A DNA stretch of 44,360 nt from Micromonospora inaquosa (GCF_003857055.1 NZ_QGSZ01000231.1:1-44360); one strand, 5' to 3'; counted from the first letter of the stretch, positions 24,874 through 32,977 are shown. The notes: generated by a model not told the origin, from the letters alone. Made by a program: numbers and translations.

Positions 24874-25326
24874 ATGACGCGGCCAGACGACGAGTTCCCC
24901 CCACTCGACGTCACTTCGACGCTCAATCTCGGTTCGCTCGACGAAGTGCTGGAGGGGCCGGATACCGATGTGGTGCCGAGCCGGATGTCCGGTTCGTTGC
25001 CGCCGGGTATGGCGCTGCTGGTGGTTCGTCGAGGCCCGAATGCGGGTGCCCGGTTCCTGTTGGACCACGATGTGACGACCAGTGGCCGGCACCCGGACAG
25101 TGACATTTTCCTGGATGACGTGACGGTGTCGCGTCGGCATGCGGAGTTCCACCGCGATGGTGGGACGTTCACGGTGCGGGACGTGGGCAGCTTGAATGGC
25201 ACGTATGTCAACCGTGAGCGGGTTGAGGCGGCCACGTTGAGCAACGGTGACGAGGTCCAGATCGGTAAGTTCCGGGTGGTGTTCATCGCCGGTCCGCGCC
25301 CGGAGGAGGAGGCCGGCCGGGGGTGA
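24874..25326 (+). CDS. garA: GarA/OdhI-type FHA regulator
   Basis: 150 residues. The FHA domain (about 45-145) is nearly standard: GRHPDSDIFLDDVTVSRRHAEF, DVGSLNGTYVN and NGDEVQIGKFRVVF. GarA/OdhI binds and inhibits 2-oxoglutarate dehydrogenase and controls glutamate metabolism; phosphorylation of an N-terminal ETTSVF motif by PknB/PknG switches it off. Here that region reads DVTSTLNLGSL (residues about 12-22), so the exact double-Thr motif is not present and the switch site may differ. Its stop overlaps the ftsR start (GTGA), so the genes are coupled. Order matches Rv1827. Confidence 0.94.
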   Translation: MTRPDDEFPPLDVTSTLNLGSLDEVLEGPDTDVVPSRMSGSLPPGMALLVVRRGPNAGARFLLDHDVTTSGRHPDSDIFLDDVTVSRRHAEFHRDGGTFTVRDVGSLNGTYVNRERVEAATLSNGDEVQIGKFRVVFIAGPRPEEEAGRG

Positions 25327-26078
25327 ACGAGCCTGCGGCCTCCACGTCACCCGGGGCGGCTCGGTCTGAGCCGCTGATGAGCATCGGTGAGGTGCTTGGG
25401 CAGTTGCGGGTGGATTTTCCGGACACCACGATTTCGAAGCTGCGGTTTCTTGAGGCCGAGGGTTTGGTCGAGCCGCAGCGGACGGCGGCGGGTTACCGGA
25501 AGTACAGCTGGGACGATGTGGCGCGGTTGCGGTTCGTGTTGACCGCGCAGCGGGACAAGTACCTGCCGTTGCGGGTGATCCGGGAGCAGTTGGCCCAGTG
25601 GGATTCGTCCGGTGAGCAGCCGGGGCGGTCGCGGCCGGCGTTGGTGGCGGTTGGTCCCGATGGTGCGGTGCCGGGTCGTGAGTTGAGGGAGCCGGCCGAG
25701 TCGTCGCAGGTGCGGCTCGGCCGGGCGGATCTGGTGGCGCGTAGTGGGATCGACGAGTCGACGTTGGTGGAGTTGGAGCGGCTCGGTGTGTTGGTGTCGG
25801 ATCCGCCGGGCTGGTATGACGCGGATGCTCTGATCATCGCGTCGGCGGTGGCGGGGTTGGCGTCGTACGGGTTGGAGCCGCGACACCTGCGGGGTTATCG
25901 GACGGCGGCGGACCGGGAGGTCGGTTTGTTCGCGCAGTTGGTGGCGCCGTTGGCGCGGCAGAGTGATCCGGCGGCGCGGGCTCGGGCGGCGGAGACGGCG
26001 CGTGAGTTGGTGGCGTTGTCGGAGCAGTTGCACGCGGCGTTGGTGCGGGTGGGGCTGCGGTCGACGTTGGGTCGGTGA
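25323..26078 (+). CDS. ftsR: FtsR-type MerR-family regulator
   Basis: 251 residues. The N-terminal MerR-like winged helix (LMSIGEVLGQL, ISKLRFLEAEGLVEPQRTAAGYRKYSW broken here) includes the GYR-Y motif. A second DNA-binding-like region follows in the middle (RADLVARSGIDESTLVELERLGVL), as in Rv1828 and the Corynebacterium regulator FtsR, which activates ftsZ. It starts inside the garA stop. The name rests on synteny and domain plan. Confidence 0.88.
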   Translation: MNEPAASTSPGAARSEPLMSIGEVLGQLRVDFPDTTISKLRFLEAEGLVEPQRTAAGYRKYSWDDVARLRFVLTAQRDKYLPLRVIREQLAQWDSSGEQPGRSRPALVAVGPDGAVPGRELREPAESSQVRLGRADLVARSGIDESTLVELERLGVLVSDPPGWYDADALIIASAVAGLASYGLEPRHLRGYRTAADREVGLFAQLVAPLARQSDPAARARAAETARELVALSEQLHAALVRVGLRSTLGR

Positions 26079-26133
26079 CGGGTGCCCGGTGGGTGGCGGC
26101 TGAGCGGAAAGATCTCTTCGGGGAAGCGTGCCG

Positions 26134-26158
26134 TAGGCTTGCCGGGGTAACCCCTTTT
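26134..26158 (+). promoter_or_regulatory. -10-like box and short hairpin upstream of nuclease gene
   Basis: TAGGCT (26134-26139) resembles a -10 box without a good -35. It is followed by GGGG-taa-CCCC-TTTT (26144-26158), a small hairpin with four T that could be a weak terminator for garA-ftsR. The 4-bp stem is too short to be sure. Confidence 0.3.
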
Positions 26159-26264
26159 CGGCGCGGGCGTGGTGCTGTAGCGCATGGGACGGCCGTGTTG
26201 CGGTCCGTGTACCGTGCAGGGAAGGGCGCGGTGCGGCGTAGGTGACAACGACACGGAGGCGGCG

Positions 26265-26729
26265 GTGCGCGAGCTGAGCGTGGTCGGAGTTCGGGTGGAG
26301 CTGCCCAGCAACCAGCCGATCGTCCTGCTCAGGGAGGTCGAGGGGGACCGCTATTTGCCGATCTGGATCGGCGCGGTCGAGGCGACGGCTATCGCTTACG
26401 AGCAGCAGGGGGTCAAGCCGGCCCGGCCGTTGACTCATGATCTTCTGCGGGATGTGTTGGCGGCGTTGAAGGCGCCCTTGCAGGCGGTGGAGATCACCGA
26501 GCTGAAGGAGAACGTCTTCTACGCGGATCTGTTGATCGGTGACGGGGTGCGGGTGTCGGCGCGGCCGAGCGATTCGATCGCGTTGGCGTTGCGTGTCGGT
26601 GCGCCGATTCGTTGTGCCGAGCAGGTCCTCAGCGAGGCGGGGATCATCATCCCTGATGAGCAGGAGGACGAGGTGGAGAAGTTCCGCGAGTTCCTGGAGC
26701 AGGTGCGTCCGGAGGATTTCGCGGGCTGA
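26265..26729 (+). CDS. Bifunctional nuclease family protein (DUF151)
   Basis: 154 residues. The whole protein matches the DUF151 family: LPIWIGAVEATAIAYEQQG, RPLTHDLLRDVLAALKA and RPSDSIALALRVGAPI. Some members degrade both DNA and RNA, but the bacterial role is unsettled. GTG 26265 is chosen because GGAGG stands 5 nt upstream. Its place between the two MerR genes is that of Rv1829. Confidence 0.93.
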   Translation: MRELSVVGVRVELPSNQPIVLLREVEGDRYLPIWIGAVEATAIAYEQQGVKPARPLTHDLLRDVLAALKAPLQAVEITELKENVFYADLLIGDGVRVSARPSDSIALALRVGAPIRCAEQVLSEAGIIIPDEQEDEVEKFREFLEQVRPEDFAG

Positions 26730-26888
26730 GGTGTGCCTGGGCTCGGTTGGTGATCTTTCTCGGTGGCGGCGCGGCGTGTCGTGTCGGTTCCTCCGTGGTA
26801 ACTCCTGACGGTGACGATAGGGTTTCCATGTCGAGGGGTGCGCGTCCCGGAAACGATGCGTCGCCACACTGACGGGGAGGTTGTCCGG

Positions 26889-27485
26889 ATGCACGAGCCG
26901 CGGGATTCCGATCCGGGTGCAGAGTTCGACGAGCCGGGTGCCTCGTCGCCAGGTGTGGCGGCTGAGGGTGACGGTTCGGTTGGCTACCGGGGTGTGACGG
27001 CCTGTCACGCGGTGGGCATCAGTTACCGGCAGTTGGATTACTGGGCGCGGACGACGTTGGTGGTGCCGAGCGTTCGGGATGCCTCGGGTTCGGGGACGCA
27101 GCGGTTGTATTCGTTCCGGGACCTGGTGGTGTTGAAGGTCGTGAAGCGGTTGTTGGATGCGGGGGTGTCCCTGCAGAACATCCGTAAGGCGATCGAGGCG
27201 TTGCGGTCGCGTGGTGTGGAGGATCTGGCGGGGATCACGCTGATCTCTGATGGGACGACGGTGTACGAGTGCCGGTCTCCGGAGGAGGTGGTCGACCTGT
27301 TGCAGGGTGGCCAGGGGGTCTTCGGCATCGCGATCGGTGGGGCCTTCAAGGAGATCCAGGGGTCGTTGTCGCATCTGCCGGCGGAGCCGGCGACGAGCGG
27401 CCCGGTGGAGCCGGCGGTGGCGTCGGGGTCGGACCCGGTGGGGGACGAGTTGGCGGCGCGGCGGGCGCGGCGGCGGGCCGGCTGA
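26889..27485 (+). CDS. MerR-family regulator (Rv1830-like)
   Basis: 198 residues. A MerR-type helix-turn-helix (VGISYRQLDYWARTTLV, residues about 45-110: RLYSFRDLVVLKVVKRLLDAG) is followed by a short effector part (LISDGTTVYECRSPEEVVDLL) and an Ala/Arg-rich tail. ATG 26889 follows GGGGAGG. The gene order equals that of Rv1830. The 257 bp that follow contain a T-rich stretch, an ACCGTC-ggt-GACGGT repeat (27525-27539) and the glbN promoter. Confidence 0.9.
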   Translation: MHEPRDSDPGAEFDEPGASSPGVAAEGDGSVGYRGVTACHAVGISYRQLDYWARTTLVVPSVRDASGSGTQRLYSFRDLVVLKVVKRLLDAGVSLQNIRKAIEALRSRGVEDLAGITLISDGTTVYECRSPEEVVDLLQGGQGVFGIAIGGAFKEIQGSLSHLPAEPATSGPVEPAVASGSDPVGDELAARRARRRAG

Positions 27486-27672
27486 CCGTTCGATCTTCCG
27501 GTTTTTTCCGGTTGTTTTCTCGCGACCGTCGGTGACGGTGACAGGCGTCTATCGGCTGTGACGCTCCATTGTGGATACGGTGGGTGCTGGTCCGGTGGCC
27601 GATTGTGGAGATACCCATTGGTAGTGATGACGCAACGTGGTGTCGACTTGTCGGGAACCCGATAGGGGGGCG

Positions 27673-27701
27673 CTGACCGGAGGCGGTTGACACGCTATGG
27701 T
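27673..27701 (+). promoter_or_regulatory. Candidate promoter of the haemoglobin genes
   Basis: CTGACC (27673-27678), a 17-nt spacer and TATGGT (27696-27701) form a plausible promoter about 40 nt before glbN. A TTGACA at 27687-27692 is an alternative -35 but lacks a good -10. Confidence 0.4.
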
Positions 27702-27742
27702 CCCTCACGGTTCTGGACCCTTCAATCCCGGAAGGAACAACC

Positions 27743-28141
27743 GTGACGGTTACGGAAGAGACGGCGCCCGTTTCGCACTACGACCGCATTGGCGGTGCCA
27801 GTTCGGTCAAGGCGGCGGTTGAGCTGTTCTACGACAAGGTGCTCGCGGACCCGGAGTTGGCGGGCTATTTCAATGACGTGGACATGGCGGGTCAGCGGCG
27901 GCATCTGGCGTTGATGTTGACCGTGGTGCTGGGTGGCCCGAACGAGTACACGGGTCGTGGGTTGGCCGAGGCGCACCAGCCGTTGAACATTCCGGTGGGG
28001 CACTACGCGAAGGTGGGCGAGCACCTGACGGTGACGCTGACCGAGCTGGGGGTGCCGGCGGACATCCTCGCTGACGTGCAGACAGTGCTTGGGCAGGTGC
28101 AGGACCAGGTGGTGGCTGCCGGAAACAGGTCGGGCGTCTGA
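27743..28141 (+). CDS. glbN: Group I truncated haemoglobin
   Basis: 132 residues, the size of trHbN. YDRIGGASSVKAAVELFYDKV contains the B10 tyrosine region (shown in parts), and GHYAKVGEHL gives the proximal F8 histidine. In mycobacteria trHbN oxidises nitric oxide to nitrate. GTG 27743 follows GGAAGG. It ends 2 nt before a flavohaemoglobin gene, so the two likely act together in NO detoxification. Confidence 0.93.
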   Translation: MTVTEETAPVSHYDRIGGASSVKAAVELFYDKVLADPELAGYFNDVDMAGQRRHLALMLTVVLGGPNEYTGRGLAEAHQPLNIPVGHYAKVGEHLTVTLTELGVPADILADVQTVLGQVQDQVVAAGNRSGV

Positions 28142-28143
28142 GC

Positions 28144-29325
28144 GTGGACGCGGCTCGCCTCAAGCAGAGCTGGTCAGTGGTCGCCGGTCACGGCGACCAG
28201 GTGCCGCTCTACTTCTATTCGACGTTGTTCCTCGCTCATCCTGAGACGCGGCAGATGTTCCCCACGAACATGGCCGGTCAGCGGGATCGCCTCGTGACCG
28301 CGTTGGGTCACATCGTGTCCAACGTGGACCAGGTCGATCAGCTGGTGGGTTTCCTGCAGGATCTCGGCGCGGATCACCGCAAGTTCGCGGTCCGCGCGGA
28401 GCACTACCCGGCGGTCGGTGAGGCGCTGGTGGCGACGTTGCAGCATTTCCTCGCCGAGCAGTGGACCGATGAGTTGGCAGCGGACTGGACTGCCGCGTAC
28501 GGGTTGGTCGCCCAGGTGATGATGGAGGCCGCGCAGGCCGCTGAGGCGGTCAATCCGCCGTGGTGGGTGGCCGAGATCGTGGCGCATGAGCGGCGGGCGT
28601 TCGACGTGGCGGTGTTGACGGTGCGTCCGCAGTACCTGTTGCCGTTCACCCCGGGTCAGTCGATCGGGGTGTCGCACCCGTCGGTGCGGTCGTGGCGGTA
28701 CTACTCGCCGGCGAACGCGCCGCGGGCGGACGGCACGTTGGAGTTGCATGTGCGGGCCGCGCCGGGTGGCGCGGTGTCGTCGCGGCTGGTGTACGGGTCG
28801 GCGGTGGGGGATCGGGTCCACCTGGCGGCGCCGGTGGGTGACCGGCTGGGGTTGTGGTCGGCCGGCTCCAGTGACCTGTTGCTGTTGGTCGCGGGTACGG
28901 GCTGGGCGCCGGTGAAGGCGTTGGTGGAGCAGGTGGCCGCAGAGGGTTCCCGCCGACGGGTCGATCTCTACGTGGGGGCCCGTTCCCGTAGCGAGTTCTA
29001 CGACAGTGACGCGATCGACAAGTTGGCGTCGTCGTATCCGTGGTTGACGGTGACGTACGTGGTGGGTGCCGACGTGCACCGGCCGGGGGAGTTCGTGCAG
29101 GCGGTGGATCGGGCGTTGGCCGACGGTGACTGGCGTTCCCGGCACGTGTTCGTGTGTGGGTCGGACGAGATGGTGTCGCACGCGGTGCAGACGTTGGCGC
29201 AGGCGGGTTATCACGCGGGTCAGGTGCACCATGAGGGCCTGGGTGCGCAGTGGTACGGCCCGGCGTGGCGCACGGCGGTGCCGCAGTCGGCTGCGGGTGA
29301 CACTTCAGGAGGTGGGCACAGGTGA
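28144..29325 (+). CDS. hmp: Flavohaemoglobin-type NO dioxygenase
   Basis: 393 residues. A globin domain (1-135; proximal His in RAEHYPAVGEAL, E7-region Gln in MAGQRDRLV) leads to an FAD-binding barrel (RYYSPAN, GGAVSSRLV) and an NAD-binding domain (VAGTGWAPVKAL, FVCGSDEMV). It would reduce the haem with NAD(P)H and convert NO plus O2 to nitrate. It lies 2 nt after glbN. The C-terminal tail is Gly/Ser-rich. Its stop codon falls inside the left copy of a 24-bp repeat. Confidence 0.93.
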   Translation: MDAARLKQSWSVVAGHGDQVPLYFYSTLFLAHPETRQMFPTNMAGQRDRLVTALGHIVSNVDQVDQLVGFLQDLGADHRKFAVRAEHYPAVGEALVATLQHFLAEQWTDELAADWTAAYGLVAQVMMEAAQAAEAVNPPWWVAEIVAHERRAFDVAVLTVRPQYLLPFTPGQSIGVSHPSVRSWRYYSPANAPRADGTLELHVRAAPGGAVSSRLVYGSAVGDRVHLAAPVGDRLGLWSAGSSDLLLLVAGTGWAPVKALVEQVAAEGSRRRVDLYVGARSRSEFYDSDAIDKLASSYPWLTVTYVVGADVHRPGEFVQAVDRALADGDWRSRHVFVCGSDEMVSHAVQTLAQAGYHAGQVHHEGLGAQWYGPAWRTAVPQSAAGDTSGGGHR

Positions 29326-29387
29326 GCGCGAGGAGTGAGCTTGCGAGCCCCGTGGTCGCGAACGGAGGCGGGCACAGGTGAGCGCGA
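29308..29387 (+). repeat. 24-bp direct repeat flanking a short insert, duplicates an RBS and GTG start
   Basis: Two 24-bp copies (29308-29331 and 29364-29387) differ at one base and are 56 bp apart. Each contains GGAGG, GGGCACAG and GTGAGCGCG. The 32 bp between them include GAGTGAGCTTGCGAGCC. The first copy holds the flavohaemoglobin stop; the second supplies the start of the DivIVA gene. Confidence 0.8.
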
Positions 29388-30073
29388 CGCCGATCAGCCG
29401 GTATGACGGTGTGCAGGTTTCCGGCGGTGTGCAGGTACGGATGACCTCCGACCGGGTTCGGCGGTGGGAGTTCGGTGCCGCGTCGTTCGCCCGGCGTGGT
29501 TACGACAACGCCGATGTGGACCGGTTCCGGGTGCAGGTCGCTGACGAGTTGGACCTGTTGGCAACGCAGATCGCGACGTTGCGGGCGGAGAACGAGCGGC
29601 TGAACGACCGGGTGGAGTTGCACCGGCACGGGGTGATTCCGAGTACGGGGGCGGCGGCGAAGGTTCCGGCGGCGCGGGAGGTGAATCTGCTGTCGGCGGC
29701 CCAGCGGGAGGCGGAGCAGATCATCGCGCAGGCGCATGACTATGCGCGTCGGGTCGCCGAGTACGCCCGGGTGCAGTATGAGAGCTATCTGCACGCGGCG
29801 GAGGCGGAGGCGAAGCAGGAGGCGGAGCGGGCGGTTGCGGAGTACCGCAGCGCTGCCGGGTCGAGCTTCGACGACACTGTGGCGACGCGGGAGGCGTTGC
29901 GGATTTTCGGCGAGATGATGGTGTCGCACATGCAGGCGGCGGCGCGGCATCTTGATGACGGCAGTGAGCAGTTGGCGCGCACGATGGATCGGATCGCGGC
30001 GGAGACGCCGGGGGCGCCGTTCGTGGGTGGTGTGGTGGGGCAGCCGGCGTTGCCGCGGCACCAGCAGCGCTGA
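29378..30073 (+). CDS. DivIVA-domain coiled-coil protein
   Basis: 231 residues. A DivIVA-like N-terminal segment (RRWEFGAASFARRGYDNADVDRF) is followed by coiled coil (DELDLLATQIATLRAENERL) and long Ala/Glu-rich helices (AAQREAEQIIAQAHDYARR, HAAEAEAKQEAERAVAEY). Relatives (Wag31/DivIVA and SepIVA-like proteins) organise polar growth and division in actinobacteria. This is shorter and more divergent than Wag31. The GTG start at 29378 has GGAGG upstream within the duplicated repeat. Confidence 0.85.
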   Translation: MSATPISRYDGVQVSGGVQVRMTSDRVRRWEFGAASFARRGYDNADVDRFRVQVADELDLLATQIATLRAENERLNDRVELHRHGVIPSTGAAAKVPAAREVNLLSAAQREAEQIIAQAHDYARRVAEYARVQYESYLHAAEAEAKQEAERAVAEYRSAAGSSFDDTVATREALRIFGEMMVSHMQAAARHLDDGSEQLARTMDRIAAETPGAPFVGGVVGQPALPRHQQR

Positions 30074-30167
30074 TCGTGGACCACACTCGGGGTGTTGGCG
30101 GCGGTGGCATAGTCGGAGGGGTCAGGCGGGGCTGACCGACGGCCCCGCCCCGGGGAGAGGCCCGTTC

Positions 30168-31127
30168 GTGTCCGTATCACCGTCTCCGCCCGGCGGGTCA
30201 CCGGACCCGCTGGCCGCGTTGGAGGCTTCGGCGTGGGCTCTGGCGGCCGCGGTCGGCACCATGAGTGAGGCCCTGTCGGCGCCGCTCGCCGAGGTCCTCG
30301 CGGTGTCGCCGCACCGCAGCGCGGTGTTGGAGGCCGCTGGTCTGCTGTCCTGGGATGGTGGGTCGCCGGTCGCGCACCCGTCGTTGGTGCCTGCCGATGG
30401 GCCGACCGGGAGTAGCGCTGTGCAGGCGCGGTTGAGTTCGTTGCGGCAGGCGGTCGCGGCGGCGGCGCAGGAGCCTTCCGGGCCGCGCGGGGCGGGTTGG
30501 GCGGAGCTGGACGACGAGGTGTTGCTGCATCAGGGTCGGGCGTCGGCGGCGACCGGCCGGGCGTTGGCTACCCGGGTGGTGCCCGAGTTGCCGGGGCTGG
30601 CGGAGCGCTTGGGTTCGGCGGACGGCCGGGTGCTGGACGTGGGCACCGGTGTGGCGGCGTTGGCTGTCGCGCTCGCTCGCGCGTTGCCCCGGGCGTCGGT
30701 GGTGGGTATCGACGTGTTGCAGCGGGCGTTGGACCTGGCCCGCGACGAGTTGGCCGGGGCCCGTGATGTCGCGGATCGGATCACTCTGCGCTGTCAGGAT
30801 GTGGCGGAGGTGACCGAGCCGGGCGGGTACGACCTGGTCTGGCTGCCGGCGCCGTTCCTGCCCGAGCTGACGTTGGCGGCGGCGTTGCCCCGGCTGGTGG
30901 CGGCGCTGCGACCCGGCGGTTGGCTGGTGGCGGGCACCAACCCGCCGGCCGGGGATCCGTTGCGGGCGGCCGTCGACCGGTGGAACGCGGTCCGCAACGG
31001 CGGCAACGCCTTCGACGCGGACCGGATGGCGCAGGTGCTGGCGGCGTCGGGGTTGGTCGACGTCCGCCGTTTTCCGACCGTCCCCGGCGGGCCGGTGCTG
31101 GTCGCCGCGCACCGCCCGGGCGGCTGA
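30168..31127 (+). CDS. SAM-dependent class I methyltransferase
   Basis: 319 residues. An N-terminal region of about 120 residues, partly helix-turn-helix-like (LEAAGLLSWDGGSPVAH), precedes the methyltransferase core with VLDVGTGVAALAVALAR (motif I) and VVGIDVLQRAL (motif II acid). O-methyltransferases have a similar plan. Substrate unknown. GTG 30168 follows GGGGAGAGG. Confidence 0.85.
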   Translation: MSVSPSPPGGSPDPLAALEASAWALAAAVGTMSEALSAPLAEVLAVSPHRSAVLEAAGLLSWDGGSPVAHPSLVPADGPTGSSAVQARLSSLRQAVAAAAQEPSGPRGAGWAELDDEVLLHQGRASAATGRALATRVVPELPGLAERLGSADGRVLDVGTGVAALAVALARALPRASVVGIDVLQRALDLARDELAGARDVADRITLRCQDVAEVTEPGGYDLVWLPAPFLPELTLAAALPRLVAALRPGGWLVAGTNPPAGDPLRAAVDRWNAVRNGGNAFDADRMAQVLAASGLVDVRRFPTVPGGPVLVAAHRPGG

Positions 31128-31152
31128 CGCCCACCGCCCGCGGGGCGGATGC

Positions 31153-31809
31153 TCAGGTGGCGGCGGCGCGGACGGCGTCGGCGATCGGGGTGGGCCCGTC
31201 GACGAGTTCCAGGGTTGCGCCGGCGGTGCGTGGTTCGTCGAGCAGCGCGGCGAGGACGTGGGCGACGTCGGTGCGGCTGATCGCGCCACGGCCGGCGTGT
31301 GGGGTGAGGGTGACCCGCCCGGTGGGTGGGTCGTCGGTGAGCCGGCCGGGTCGCAGCACCGTCCAGGCCAGGTCGCGGCCGCGCAGGTCGTCCTCGGCGG
31401 CGCGTTTGGCGCGCAGGTACGCCGCCCACACGTCGTCAGTGCCGGGGGCGGGTGGGTTGTCCACGCCCATGGAGGAGACGAGCAGGTAGCGGTGGACGCC
31501 GGCGCGGGTGGCGGCGTCGGCGAGCAGCGCGGCGGCGCCCCGGTCGACCGTGTCCTTGCGGGCGGCGCCGCTGCCGGGGCCGGCGCCCGCGGCGAAGATC
31601 ACCGCGTCGGCGCCGTCGAGGTGCGGGGCCAGCTGCGCGACCTCGGTGTGTTCCAGGTCGCAGACGATGGGGGTGGCGCCGGCGGCGCGTAGCGTCGCGG
31701 CCTGCTCGGGGTTGCGGATGAGGCCGACGGCGGTGTCGCCGCGCCCGACGAGGTGACGTTGCAGCAGTAGGGCGATCTTGCCGTGGCCTCCGGCGATGAC
31801 GACGCGCAT
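31153..31809 (-). CDS. Atypical SDR, NAD(P)-binding protein
   Basis: 218 residues with a Rossmann start MRVVIAGGHGKIALLLQRHL, then DLEHTEV, VIFAAGAG and YLLVSSMGV. It resembles the NmrA-like/SDR_a5 group, which often has no tight catalytic triad. TAGGTT (reverse of 31816-31821) stands 6 nt before the ATG with no Shine-Dalgarno, so it is likely leaderless. It is divergent from the MerR-PP2C gene. Confidence 0.88.
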   Translation of the reverse strand: MRVVIAGGHGKIALLLQRHLVGRGDTAVGLIRNPEQAATLRAAGATPIVCDLEHTEVAQLAPHLDGADAVIFAAGAGPGSGAARKDTVDRGAAALLADAATRAGVHRYLLVSSMGVDNPPAPGTDDVWAAYLRAKRAAEDDLRGRDLAWTVLRPGRLTDDPPTGRVTLTPHAGRGAISRTDVAHVLAALLDEPRTAGATLELVDGPTPIADAVRAAAT

Positions 31810-31909
31810 GCGCCCAACCTACCGGCGGCTCCGGCTTGACCTTGACCTTCGGGTAACCCTGAGCCTGATTGGTGCCGGTCGCCGTGACCGGCACGAGGAG
31901 GATGGCGAC

Positions 31910-32977
31910 GTGGGGCTGATGACCATCGGGGCGTTCGCCCGGGCGGCGAGGCTGACGCCGAAGGCGTTGCGCCTGTACGACCAGGTCGGGTTGCTGGTGC
32001 CGGCGGCTGTGGATCCGGAGTCCGGCTACCGGCTCTATGCCCCGGCTCAGCTGCCGGTGGCTCGGCTGGTCGCCCAGTTGCGTCGGCTCGGTATGCCGCT
32101 GGCGACGATCCGGGTGGTGTGTGGCCTGGAGCCCGCGGCGGCGGCGGAGGCGATCACCGCGTACTGGCGGCGGGTCAGCGCTGACACCGCGGCTCGCGCC
32201 CGCCTGGCCACCTTCCTCGTGGACCACCTCTCTGAAGGGGGAACCACCATGTCTCACCCGAATTCCGCCGTTGCCGTGCGCTGCGCCGCCGGTTGTGACA
32301 CCGGGTTGGTGCGCGACAGCAACGAGGACGCCGCGTACGCCGGCGGGCGGTTGTTGGCCGTGGCCGACGGTATGCGGGGGCCGGGCGGCGCGGCTGCCAG
32401 CGCGGCCGCCGTTGAGGCCTTGAAGCCGTTGGAGCTCACCGACCTGCCGTCCGCCGACCTGCTGACGTTGGTGGCCGGGGCGGTCGCGGACGCTGACCGT
32501 GCCGTACGCGGGTTGGCGACCGACGCCGATCAGCCGGTCACCACGCTGACCGCGTTGCTGCTGCGCGGTTCCCGGTTGGCGCTGGTGCACGTCGGTGACA
32601 CCCGGGCGTATCTGCTGCGCGACGGCGACCTGTCGCTGCTCACGCAGGATCACACCTGGGTGCAGGCCCAGGTGGATCAGGGCAGGCTCGACCGGGAGCA
32701 GGCGGCGTCGCATCCGCAGCGCGCGGTGCTGGTGCGCGCCCTCGGTGGTGGTCGGCAGGTCGAGGCGGATCTCGCGTTACGTACCGCGCAGCCCGGTGAT
32801 CGGTATCTGCTGTGCTCCGACGGGCTGTCCGCGGTCGTCGACCGGGCCGACCTGCGCTCGGCGTTGGCGGCGGGGGGCGATCCCGCGGGCACGGTGCGGG
32901 CGCTGATCGGTCTGGCGCGGGCCGAGGGGGCGCCGGACAACATCGCCTGCGTGGTCGCCGACGTGGTCGCGGTGTAG
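31910..32977 (+). CDS. MerR-type regulator fused to a PP2C phosphatase
   Basis: 355 residues. Residues about 4-70 are a MerR DNA-binding domain (MTIGAFARAARLTPKALRLYD, GYRLYAPAQ), and 75-112 a helix. Residues about 120-355 are a complete PP2C serine/threonine phosphatase: RDSNEDA, VADGM, HVGDTRAYLLRDG, TQDHTW, LLCSDGLS and PDNIACVV. The metal-binding aspartates are present. GTG 31910 follows GAGGAGGA. At the domain junction lies AAGGGGGA (32235-32242) followed by ATG 32249, so the phosphatase might also be made alone (242 residues). A TTGACC-TTGACC repeat precedes the gene (31836-31847). Target unknown. Confidence 0.9.
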   Translation: MGLMTIGAFARAARLTPKALRLYDQVGLLVPAAVDPESGYRLYAPAQLPVARLVAQLRRLGMPLATIRVVCGLEPAAAAEAITAYWRRVSADTAARARLATFLVDHLSEGGTTMSHPNSAVAVRCAAGCDTGLVRDSNEDAAYAGGRLLAVADGMRGPGGAAASAAAVEALKPLELTDLPSADLLTLVAGAVADADRAVRGLATDADQPVTTLTALLLRGSRLALVHVGDTRAYLLRDGDLSLLTQDHTWVQAQVDQGRLDREQAASHPQRAVLVRALGGGRQVEADLALRTAQPGDRYLLCSDGLSAVVDRADLRSALAAGGDPAGTVRALIGLARAEGAPDNIACVVADVVAV

